64,000 nt of DNA from NCBI RefSeq assembly GCF_018138145.1, contig NZ_CP073104.1:2046001-2110000 (forward strand), in the 5' to 3' direction. The translations under genes and the position numbers were made by a program. The notes beneath the pieces are model-generated. The model saw only the letters and a list, made by a program, of their open reading frames with translations. It was not told the origin of the DNA and did not search any database. How positions within the stretch are numbered: position 1 is the stretch's first letter; each line of letters starts with the position of its first letter. Positions 54,761-62,910 of the stretch are shown here, one piece after another. The DNA is from Pseudomonas sp. SCA2728.1_7. GTDB taxonomy: Bacteria > Pseudomonadota > Gammaproteobacteria > Pseudomonadales > Pseudomonadaceae.

Positions 54761-54795
54761 CAAACGCCCCTACTAGTGCGGGGCGTTTGTTTTTG
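54761..54795. terminator. Rho-independent terminator
   Basis: caaacgcccc pairs with ggggcgtttg around 'tactagtgc' and is followed by ttttt on the plus strand; on the minus strand it would shield the cluster from upstream transcription. Confidence 0.8.
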
Positions 54796-54830
54796 TGCGG
54801 ACGACAAACGAAAACGCCCTTCAGTCTATT

Positions 54831-55560
54831 AGCGCCATCAATTGGCGGGCCCCGATTACACTAATTGCACGTTTTAGGTTGTAGGCATTCACTGCCAAGG
54901 CGATTTCCGCTCTCGCTCCCTCCAGTTGACGCAACAGGAAGCGAGAGTCGCCAAACACCCATTCAGGTTGCCGAAGGGGTGCTCAACGTTGGATCTTCGG
55001 TTGGCCATTATATGCGGCTGGGCCAGCACTATTGCTCCATTCGCTCAACGCTTCCTCATTGGCATGGTGTGAGACGTAGCTGCGCTGAGCGCCAGTGATT
55101 GAGATTTGAGTGGGCAGGTAGCACAGTCGTTGCATCTGCCTGTTAGATCCGATCGCCCTTGTCGCGCTGTTTGAGCTATCACCACTTGCACTGCGGTAAA
55201 ACCGGACGAAGGCCCGGCACGTCGCCTCAAAGGCGAGTTTATTGTTTTTACGAAAGTCGGCGATGTTCTTGACGTCGGGCTTAAGCCGGTTAATCAATCA
55301 CATCACTTCGATGTTGCGCATGCACTCGGCTTTGAGACGCTGCGATGAGCGAATCCGGCGAAACTAGCCGTAGAGGCAGAGTTTGAGCTGGTCGGCACGA
55401 TCATAAGAGGGGTGCCCCGTGCTTTTGGCCAGCGTTTTATCAAAGCCCAGTTGAACCAGATCCAACTTTGATGTGTAGATCGTTTGGCGTCTGCCGTGAA
55501 GCGGTGCTGGCTCAGCAGGTCATCCACGCCGATGAACGCCGGTGCAGATGCTGGCACCTG
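54831..55560 (-). pseudogene. IS1182-family transposase remnant
   Basis: Fragments in several frames follow the order of an IS1182 transposase: 'LVQLGFDKTLAKSTGHPSYD', 'DQLKLCLYG' then a stop, 'RIRSSQRLKAECMRNIEVM', 'LINRLKPDVKNIADFRKNN', and finally 'RSNVEHPFGNLN'. Several stops and frameshifts make it inactive. Confidence 0.75.
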
Positions 55561-55713
55561 GCAAGCAGAAAACGCTGAGAGCTTGTGTCTTTGCCTACTG
55601 CAACATGCCGCTCTCGGCGTTCAAAGCCGTGGTCTATGACTTCAGCCCCAGCCTTGCTGGTGAGCACGCGCCCAATTATATAGGCTTGTGGAACGGCAAG
55701 TTGGTGTGAGACG

Positions 55714-55878
55714 ACCATCGGGGCTCTACTTGCCAAGCTGCGAGAGTTGATCAAGACCAACAAAACAATACGGCAGGCTAACTTGATAGGTTTGCTCAAC
55801 CCGGTTCTACGAGGCTGGGCGAACTATCACAGTCATGTCGTCACCAAGAAGATCTTCAACCCTGGGGCTTGGGACTAG
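55714..55878 (+). pseudogene. Group II intron maturase C-terminal fragment
   Basis: About 54 residues ('LAKLRELIKTNKTIRQANLI', 'LLNPVLRGWANYHSHVV') match the end of the thumb/maturase region of LtrA-type proteins, where 'NP-x-x-RGWANYH' is diagnostic. Reverse-transcriptase motifs are absent, and a stop follows shortly after. Confidence 0.8.
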
Positions 55879-56110
55879 TAGCCGGCGCACTGATCGCACG
55901 ACAGGTCGCAAAGCGGCTGCCCAAGGTTCATTTTGGCTACCTCATCGCCTCCGGATACATGGGCTACTTGTTATGGACCCAGGGCTTGTCCAGCTCCATC
56001 GCCCTGGCTAACACCGATACCAACAGCCCTATTAACGTCATTTATCAACTGACCGGCATGACGTTCCCTTTCAGCCTCACGATTTTCCAGCCCTACAGCT
56101 GGATTTCCGC
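55869..56110 (+). pseudogene. Short-chain fatty acid transporter (AtoE) fragment
   Basis: About 75 residues matching the middle of AtoE-type permeases ('ARQVAKRLPKVHFGYLIA', 'QGLSSSIALANTDTNSPINV', 'MTFPFSLTIFQPYSW'). It is joined upstream to intron maturase sequence and ends in unrelated residues, so both gene ends are lost. Confidence 0.75.
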
Positions 56111-56273
56111 TGCTTCACGCATTGCGGAGTGTCTAAACATTATCACGGCGCCCACGCCCGAGCTAAAACCATGAGGCATGAACCAGCGCCTCGCCTGATA
56201 AGAAACCAGGAAGATTCGCAACGTTAGGTTACAATATCGGCTCCAGCCTGCCCCCCAGGGGCCGATATCACTG

Positions 56274-56672
56274 TTGGCAAGGAACTTTTCGCGTGTCTGC
56301 TTGCGTCTGTTGGATGCTGCGGCAGTGTTGTTCGACAAGGCGTTCCGATATCTGACCCGTATCCCGGCTCAACGCGTTCATCAACAGATCTGCGAATATT
56401 TCTCTGTCCCTTCCGCTGAAGACTGTCCCGGTATCCGAATCCCATGGAGTGATGAATTTGGTCCGATGATTGAGGACGGCGTTCGTTGTGCGGAGAGCTG
56501 GCTTGACGATTCATCACTACCGCTATGGTGGGCACTGGCGCAGAACCGAAAACGTCATTGTCTAGGGGACTCTCTGGAAGCTTTTGAGGCCGGTTTTCTG
56601 CTGTGTTTGCAGCAGAGTCTGATCAACTTTCGTGAAGCCGCTGCATCCCGACCAACCAGTTTTGATGCTTAA
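56274..56672 (+). CDS. Possible hypothetical protein (132 aa)
   Basis: I do not recognise this. The frame opens with TTG and has no clear ribosome site. Composition is protein-like, with 'RIPWSDEFGPMIEDGVRCAE' and 'LGDSLEAFEAGFLLCLQQSL' suggesting soluble helices. It sits in a region otherwise made of pseudogenes, so it may be a gene fragment. Confidence 0.35.
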   Translation: MARNFSRVCLRLLDAAAVLFDKAFRYLTRIPAQRVHQQICEYFSVPSAEDCPGIRIPWSDEFGPMIEDGVRCAESWLDDSSLPLWWALAQNRKRHCLGDSLEAFEAGFLLCLQQSLINFREAAASRPTSFDA

Positions 56673-56840
56673 GGTTGTATTTGACGTTTGAGATCTGAAT
56701 TAACCGCTCAGGCCACTAGACGTTGATTGTTCGGGTGTATGCATCGCGGGATGCCACCTGCAGATTTAACAGCAGGCACCAAGGCCGAAAACACTGGGCA
56801 TCTCGCCCGCAGCGGCCGGAAAGGCGAGAAACATCGGTGC

Positions 56841-58145
56841 TCAGCGAGCTACCATCCCAGCGGCTTGTTCGGTAGCCTCCGTAGTACGCGTTGCGAGTTT
56901 ACGAACCTCGTCAGCCACGACAGCGAAACCGCGCCCAGCCTCTCCTGCGCGCGCAGCCTCAATAGCCGCATTTAGGGCCAGGAGATTTGTCTGACTTGCG
57001 ATGCCCTGTATCGTACCTACAATTTGCGACAACTGGGCGATGTTGGTTTCCAAAGTCCGCTGATGCCTAACCTCTGCGTCTCTCAACTCTTTCTGCTCGT
57101 GCTGCAGATGGACGTCCACGAGAGCGCCAACCACGTGAAGTGGAGAGCCAAGCGGATCGCGCCGGGTCTGACCGCGACCCCTGAACCAACGATAATCGCC
57201 ACTTTTCATCTTCAACCGATACTCGATGTCGAATGGAGTCTTTCCTGACTTATCATTCAAGTGAGCAACGAAAGCGTTGAGGCTTCGGTCTTTATCATCC
57301 GGATGCAGCCTAGAAACCCAGCTATCCAAAACATCTGGAAACTCTTCAACAGTTTCAAAGCCGAGCAGTCTTCGGAACTGAGGCGACCACCAGAAGGGGT
57401 TTTGTGCATTCACAGGATCTCCGGCGATCACTTCCATATCCCACAATCCATCGGAGAGCATTTCTCTAGCAAGTTCAAACCTGGTGATGATGACGTCGTG
57501 TTCCTGATCACGTTCCAACTGATCATGAATATCCCTTAGCGAGCCAGCTACTCGGATCGGAGTTCCTCGCTCGTCACGAAGTGTTTCACCTTGAGCGTGG
57601 AACCATCGATAGGAACCGTTCTTCATTGCGAGCCGGTACCTTATCTTATATGGCGTGTTCCCGGACTTGTCGTTGAGATGACGAGCAAAGGCGTCGAGTG
57701 TACCCTGCTTGTCCTGTGGATGAATGCGATCCGCCCAACTGGCCAAGACATTTGGGAAATCACGTTCGTCACTAAACCCCAAAAGGTTTCGAAATTGCGA
57801 CGACCACCAAAAGCTGTTCTTCGGATTAACGGGGTCGCCAGCAACAACATCCATGTCCCAAAGGCCCTCACTAGCAGCCCGATTCACTAAGTCGAATCTG
57901 ATTTCATGGGCTAAGGCAGAAGCTGTTGACTCGCGAAGTAATTCACGAGCAGCTTCAAGCTCGTATTCAAGTTGGCTAATGCGCGATTGGGACTCACGAT
58001 TTGATGATTCGAGAAACTCCCAGGCATCAAGGATTGATGGGGCCTCTTTGCAACCGTTGACCTGAGGTACCTTCCCGCTCCTGATAGCAGCTATTAACTG
58101 CTGAAGGGCAAAACGGTCACGACGCAAGAATGGAAAAGGGGGCAT
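56841..58145 (-). CDS. Soluble chemoreceptor with two PAS domains (BdlA-like)
   Basis: A 434-aa methyl-accepting-type protein without membrane helices. A coiled segment (about 45-80) precedes two tandem PAS/PAC units (about 85-215 and 216-340) that resemble each other closely ('[21 protein letters not shown]' and '[21 protein letters not shown]'), then the receptor tip '[20 protein letters not shown]' and '[15 protein letters not shown]'. The protein stops about 25 residues after the tip, so the second helix of the signalling hairpin is cut short. The ATG at 58145 gives the compact form. It might sense redox or flavin state and act in chemotaxis or biofilm dispersal. Confidence 0.8.
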   Translation of the reverse strand: MPPFPFLRRDRFALQQLIAAIRSGKVPQVNGCKEAPSILDAWEFLESSNRESQSRISQLEYELEAARELLRESTASALAHEIRFDLVNRAASEGLWDMDVVAGDPVNPKNSFWWSSQFRNLLGFSDERDFPNVLASWADRIHPQDKQGTLDAFARHLNDKSGNTPYKIRYRLAMKNGSYRWFHAQGETLRDERGTPIRVAGSLRDIHDQLERDQEHDVIITRFELAREMLSDGLWDMEVIAGDPVNAQNPFWWSPQFRRLLGFETVEEFPDVLDSWVSRLHPDDKDRSLNAFVAHLNDKSGKTPFDIEYRLKMKSGDYRWFRGRGQTRRDPLGSPLHVVGALVDVHLQHEQKELRDAEVRHQRTLETNIAQLSQIVGTIQGIASQTNLLALNAAIEAARAGEAGRGFAVVADEVRKLATRTTEATEQAAGMVAR

Positions 58146-58203
58146 GGTATGAGACTCAATAAACGTTACGGGCACATTGATAAGGGGCAAGGTAAAACAA
58201 AAC

Positions 58204-58268
58204 GATCGCAGCCTATGGCTGTTCCTACGTTGGAACGCGTACGCCTGAGGCTGCCGAAGGCTGCGATC
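58204..58268. repeat. Imperfect inverted repeat of the 'gatcgcagcct' family
   Basis: Left arm gatcgcagcctatggctgtt and right arm gaggctgccgaaggctgcga; a diverged copy of the palindrome at 8611-8683, marking return to core-type sequence. Confidence 0.7.
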
Positions 58269-58278
58269 TTTTCAGGGT

Positions 58279-59460
58279 TTAGAAGTAATACCCAATGTTC
58301 ATGTACAACTGGTTTTCCCACTGGTTGCTGCCACCTGCCCCCAGACTCTGGGTGTAGCTGCTGCCACCGATGTACGGATCGTTCTTACCGTATAGCCACT
58401 CCGTGGCGATCCACAGTTTGCTGACGGAGAACGATGTGCCGAAAATCATCCGCTGCGAGGTCTTGAAGTCGTCGTCGGATTTGTCGAAGGCGCTGTAGTT
58501 GGCGTACAGCTTCACGCCGCTGATCTGATCGAACAGGTACTTGCCGCCAACGTCGTAGCTCACGTCCGCCACGTAAAGGTTGCCGCGACTGGCGACGTTG
58601 AAGGTGCCGTCGAAGCCGCCGAGGGTCACCAGTTCATCGGTGCCGGGATTGCGCGGGGACATCTGCTGCCGCGCCGCTTGCAGTTGCACGCCCCATGGAC
58701 CGTTCTTGCCGATGTAGTGCACGGCCACGGCATTGCGCCGGCCGTCGTTGTTGGTGTCCTGGTTCTCCAGGGTCGAGGTCAGGCCGGAGATCCCGACTTC
58801 GGATTTCCACGGCCCCAGGTCCAGCGCCTTGGCCACCCGCAGCACCACCGTATTGCGCTCCTGGTTGTTGCTGCCATCGGCGACGTAGCTGTCGGCTTCA
58901 GACACCACGCTGGAGTAAGTATCACCCTTGCTGGTGCCTTTACCCTGCCATGCAGGGCGCAGGTAGTAGCCGGCCTGGATGTTCCAGTCGCCACTTTGCT
59001 GAATGTACTTGGCACCGATTTCTGACAGGTCTTCCAAGCCCACGACGTTGCCGAGGGTCTCGAAGAAGGTGCTGCCGAAGTATGGCTGCAAACCGAACGG
59101 CACCTGATTCAGGCCGACCTGGACCTGCTGGTCGGGGTTGAACTTGTAGCCGATCCACGCCGATTCGGCGAACTGGATGTCACCGACATTCTTTGTGTAC
59201 TGATAAGGATAGGCCCGCCCATAGAAGCGATATTTGGCCGCTCCGATCCAGGTGTCAGAATTAAACTTGGCGCTGAGAAACGCGGTGTCGAAGTTGAACT
59301 TCTGGATGTCACGATCCGGGTCATAATCCCAGCGCGCACGGACCGCGCCGCCGAGGTCAAGGTTGTCGGTCACCTGAACCGCCATGGCCGGTGCCGCAAA
59401 AGCGCCGAGCAGCGGAATTAGAGCAATGGAACGGATAGCACGAGGGGTGGTTGTGCGCAC
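58279..59460 (-). CDS. Outer-membrane porin
   Basis: A 393-aa beta-barrel with a signal peptide (cleaved near 'APAMAVQ'), alternating strands and a C-terminal Phe ('MNIGYYF'). It resembles phosphate-selective porin O/P-like and related substrate porins in length and strand pattern ('RARWDYDPDRDIQKFNFDTA'). It is downstream of an NCS1 permease and the pxpCB-type genes on the same strand, so it probably admits the same substrate. Confidence 0.8.
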   Translation of the reverse strand: MRTTTPRAIRSIALIPLLGAFAAPAMAVQVTDNLDLGGAVRARWDYDPDRDIQKFNFDTAFLSAKFNSDTWIGAAKYRFYGRAYPYQYTKNVGDIQFAESAWIGYKFNPDQQVQVGLNQVPFGLQPYFGSTFFETLGNVVGLEDLSEIGAKYIQQSGDWNIQAGYYLRPAWQGKGTSKGDTYSSVVSEADSYVADGSNNQERNTVVLRVAKALDLGPWKSEVGISGLTSTLENQDTNNDGRRNAVAVHYIGKNGPWGVQLQAARQQMSPRNPGTDELVTLGGFDGTFNVASRGNLYVADVSYDVGGKYLFDQISGVKLYANYSAFDKSDDDFKTSQRMIFGTSFSVSKLWIATEWLYGKNDPYIGGSSYTQSLGAGGSNQWENQLYMNIGYYF

Positions 59461-59632
59461 AGTGATACTCCCGATTTTCTGATTATTGTTGGGAACAGCA
59501 GCCCGGGCCGCAGCGAACGCTGCGACATGAGTAAAGGGTTATAGAGTCATTTGGCTTGAGGTCGGATCAGCCTTCCAATGCCCGCCTTCCATTGTTGGAG
59601 CCGGTTGGTCTGGAAGGTATTACTGCAAAATC

Positions 59633-60955
59633 CTACTCTGCCGACTTCAACCGTAACCGGCTTCGATGGGACAAGCCTGCCTGCAATGCAAATGCAACGA
59701 TCACAGTCGAGGGTGCGGAAAAGCTGCTCAGGCCAGGGCCGGAGAACATCAGTGCCAGTCCCAATGCGGTGGCGCCAAACCAGGCGCTCAAGCCCGCCGA
59801 ATTGAACGCTTTCACCCGTTCGAGCGCCGCCACTTCACTGCGTCCGTAAAGAATCTGCGCCAACGCCACACCCACCCAGGCCACCACGAAAATCCCCTGA
59901 TAGGCCAACGCTTTAAGTAAGTAAGTAAACACGTCCGCGAGCATCAGGCCGTACACGATCACCCCAACCGTCAGCGCCCACATCAAGTACGAACCGCGGA
60001 TGCCAAAGCGGGCAAAGAACGCCTGCATGTTCATCGTCGCCAGATAGTAATTGGCCGTGTTGATCCGGGTTTGCGTGGCCCAGACAAACAGCAACCCCCA
60101 CAAGCCCATCAACTGTAAAATTGCCATCACCACCGAGACTTCGTTCAGCGCGCCTTCGTGGGGAATGCTGCTGACCAGGTAGATGCCCGCCGCGCCGTTA
60201 AGTAGAAACGTCACCGCGTAGAACGGCATGCCGAAGTTCCAGCGGCCGTGATACTCGGCGTCTTTAGGCTTGCCGAAACGGGCGTAGTCGAAGGTGAACA
60301 GCATCAACACCCAGATGCCCATGTACGCAACAAAGCAATCCCACCAACCGAAGGCACTGGGGGTTGCCGGGCCGAAATCCAGCCATTGCGGCTGGTAGCC
60401 ATAACGACTGATCGACAGCCCCACCGCCACCAGCAAGCCACCCAGGTACACCGGCAGCAACACGCCGTTGAGCTTGTCCAGCCAGTGCTGCACGCTGCCC
60501 AGGATCATCGGCACGCTGTACAGCACCACCAGCAACGCGGCCAGCGGGAAGACCAACTGCGGATACAGGTGATTGAGCGCCACGGCGATCACCGAGCCTT
60601 CGAATACTGCGTAATAGATGGCCGTCGAGAAGAAGATCAAAGTCGCCAGGCACGCCCCGGTGCTGCCGAACAGCAACCGTGAAAACAACGCCACCGACAA
60701 ACCGCTGCGGATGGCGAAGCGACTGAGCACCGAGTTGACCAGGCCGTAGCTGATCACCGACAGCACCATGCCGATCAGGGCATTGCGGGCGCCGTACGAC
60801 AACGCCAGCGATGCGCCGACCACGATGTAGAACATTGCACTGCAGACCGCCCACCAGGCCATGGTCAGGGACAGCCGCCCCATGCGTGCGTCGGCGGGAA
60901 CGGGGTGATTGGCCGGGTCTTGCCCGGTTTGACTCGATTGCGATAAAGCAGCCAT
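59633..60955 (-). CDS. NCS1-family permease (purine/cytosine/hydantoin type)
   Basis: A 440-aa, 12-helix permease of the cytosine/purine/allantoin family. 'LSYGARNALIGMVLSVISYG' and 'WATQTRINTANYYLATMNMQ' are typical family segments. GGAG lies 9 bases before the ATG at 60955. It follows the pxpC-like gene by about 110 bp on the same strand, so it likely imports the cyclic amide or urea-like substrate handled by those enzymes. Confidence 0.85.
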   Translation of the reverse strand: MAALSQSSQTGQDPANHPVPADARMGRLSLTMAWWAVCSAMFYIVVGASLALSYGARNALIGMVLSVISYGLVNSVLSRFAIRSGLSVALFSRLLFGSTGACLATLIFFSTAIYYAVFEGSVIAVALNHLYPQLVFPLAALLVVLYSVPMILGSVQHWLDKLNGVLLPVYLGGLLVAVGLSISRYGYQPQWLDFGPATPSAFGWWDCFVAYMGIWVLMLFTFDYARFGKPKDAEYHGRWNFGMPFYAVTFLLNGAAGIYLVSSIPHEGALNEVSVVMAILQLMGLWGLLFVWATQTRINTANYYLATMNMQAFFARFGIRGSYLMWALTVGVIVYGLMLADVFTYLLKALAYQGIFVVAWVGVALAQILYGRSEVAALERVKAFNSAGLSAWFGATALGLALMFSGPGLSSFSAPSTVIVAFALQAGLSHRSRLRLKSAE

Positions 60956-61066
60956 ATGCGTGAACTCCAAAACCAGTCAAAGGTTGAAGCGCGGGCAGCC
61001 GTCACCGCACTGAAGTGCGACGTTGGCTTGCCGTTTAGCATTACCCGCGCGATGCGGCGGGCAGAA

Positions 61067-62041
61067 TCAGGAAGGGAACAGCTTGCTCAGGCAGCTGAGT
61101 TTTTTCTTATAGGAACGTCGCGCTTCCAGCGCCTCTTCGAGGGTCACCGCGACAAAGCGGGCCTTCTGGTTGGGTTGCATCTGGCCGATCAGGTCGAGGT
61201 CGGCGCTGATCACCGTGCCAATCATCGCGTAGCCGCCACCGGACACGGCGTCGCGGTGCAACACAATCGGTTCGAGCCCGGCCGGGACCTGAATCGAGCC
61301 GATCGGGTAGCAACTGTCGACGATGTTCGATGGATCGGAACCGGCGCCGAACGGTTGCTCTCGCGGCTTAAAATTCAGCGCGCTGCCGCCCTTGAAGCGA
61401 TAGCCGATACGGTCGGCTTCAGAGCCGACCGTCCACGGCTCGGCGAAAAAGCTTTTCGCCGCCGATTCGGTCAAGCGGTGGTAGTACAGACCGGGCACCA
61501 CCCGCAGGGTGATTTCGCCACCCAGCGCCTGGCGCAATGCCATGGGCAAACTGGCCCCTGCGCGGCTCTTGCCCCTGGCGATACCGATCGGCAATTCGTC
61601 GCCCGCGATCAACCGACGCCCCTGAAAACCGCCCAGCGCGCCGAGCGCATAGGTCGAGCGACTGCCAAGTACGATCGGCACATCAATGCCACCGGCCACC
61701 GCCAAATAAGCTCGGGCACCGGCCTTCGGAAAGTCAAAGCGCAACACTTGCCCGGCCTTCACCGCGAACGCGGTGTCGTGGTGCATTTCCACGCCATCGA
61801 CCCGTGCCGTCATGAGCGCGCCGCAGACCGCCACCAGTGCATCCTGCTGAAACTCCAGCTCCGGTCCAAGCAACGTGCATTCCAGCGCCGCCGAACCAGC
61901 CGGGTTACCAACCAGTTGATTGGCCGCGCTCAAGGCGTATTGATCGAGCGCACCGGAAGGTGGAATGCCCAAGTGGTAATAACCTTCGCGGCCCAGGTCC
62001 TGCACCGAAGTCGCGAGGCCGGGTTTGAGGATCTTGATCAT
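61067..62041 (-). CDS. pxpC: Biotin-dependent carboxyltransferase / 5-oxoprolinase subunit C-like
   Basis: A 324-aa KipA/PxpC-family protein. 'PGLATSVQDLGREGYYHLGI' begins the domain and 'VAGGIDVPIVLGSRSTY' is a conserved signature. With PxpB it forms the half shared by 5-oxoprolinase and urea amidolyase-type enzymes. It overlaps the pxpB-like gene by four bases. The adjacent biotin carboxylase suggests carboxylation-coupled hydrolysis rather than plain PxpABC 5-oxoprolinase. Confidence 0.87.
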   Translation of the reverse strand: MIKILKPGLATSVQDLGREGYYHLGIPPSGALDQYALSAANQLVGNPAGSAALECTLLGPELEFQQDALVAVCGALMTARVDGVEMHHDTAFAVKAGQVLRFDFPKAGARAYLAVAGGIDVPIVLGSRSTYALGALGGFQGRRLIAGDELPIGIARGKSRAGASLPMALRQALGGEITLRVVPGLYYHRLTESAAKSFFAEPWTVGSEADRIGYRFKGGSALNFKPREQPFGAGSDPSNIVDSCYPIGSIQVPAGLEPIVLHRDAVSGGGYAMIGTVISADLDLIGQMQPNQKARFVAVTLEEALEARRSYKKKLSCLSKLFPS

Positions 62042-62910
62042 GCCAACACCTCCTGTAGCGACTTGGGATAGCCGACGGGATCGGCCAGAAAGGCATCCAG
62101 GGAAAATTCTACCGGCCGGATCCGCAGATCGAAGCGCCCGGCTTCCACGTCGGCCACCGCCTGATCATAGGCCTCACGGTCCATCGGTTTGAATTGCACG
62201 ATGTCGCCCGGACGGAAAAACACCATGTGCTCCTTGAGGTACGCCAGGTTCTGCTGCGGGTCGTAGATCGGTGCCGGCGTGACGCCGAACATCTGGTAGC
62301 CGCCGGCACCGCGCACCGAGTAGATGCAGCCGAAGCAACCGCCATGCCCCAGGGTCAACTTCGGCGTGTCGGTGCGCGGTCGCAGGTATTTGGGCACCTG
62401 TAACTGACGCTCGCGCTCGACCATCTGGAACATGAACGGCAGACCCGCGACGAAGCCGACCATAGAGACAAACCACGGCGCACCACTGTGGGCGGCGATG
62501 AACGCATCGACGTCTGCCAGGCCGTTAATTCGCGCGGCGTATTCCAGGTCCGTGGCGCTCGGGTCTTGATGACGGTCGCGAAAACGCATCAAGATTTCGT
62601 GGGTCCAGGGGTCGTTATAGAGCACCGGAATCTCGATGATCCGCGTCTGCAACGTGCGCTCGGCGACGGCCCCGGCCTCGGCGATTTTTACCGCTTCGAG
62701 CAAGCTGTGTGGGGCGATGCGATCCGGGTCAAAACGGATCTGAAATGACGCGTTGGCCAAACACACATCGAGCACACCATCGAGCGCCAGACGTTCGACT
62801 GCGCGGGTAACCGCCATGCCTTTGAAGAAGGCTTCAAGGGACATGCTGTCGCTGACTTCGGCAAACAAATGTTCATCGGCGCCGAAGCTGTAGCGGATTG
62901 GAGTGCTCAT
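62038..62910 (-). CDS. pxpB: 5-oxoprolinase subunit B-like protein (KipI family)
   Basis: A 290-aa KipI/PxpB-family protein with 'YNDPWTHEIL', 'PWFVSMVGFVAGLPFMF' and 'GHGGCFGCIYSVRGAGGYQM', matching the GG-x-x-G-I-Y-x-x-x-S/G-P-GG-type motif. The start at 62910 (MSTPIRYSFG) overlaps the upstream stop by four bases (ATGA). It partners the PxpC-like protein. Confidence 0.87.
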   Translation of the reverse strand: MSTPIRYSFGADEHLFAEVSDSMSLEAFFKGMAVTRAVERLALDGVLDVCLANASFQIRFDPDRIAPHSLLEAVKIAEAGAVAERTLQTRIIEIPVLYNDPWTHEILMRFRDRHQDPSATDLEYAARINGLADVDAFIAAHSGAPWFVSMVGFVAGLPFMFQMVERERQLQVPKYLRPRTDTPKLTLGHGGCFGCIYSVRGAGGYQMFGVTPAPIYDPQQNLAYLKEHMVFFRPGDIVQFKPMDREAYDQAVADVEAGRFDLRIRPVEFSLDAFLADPVGYPKSLQEVLA

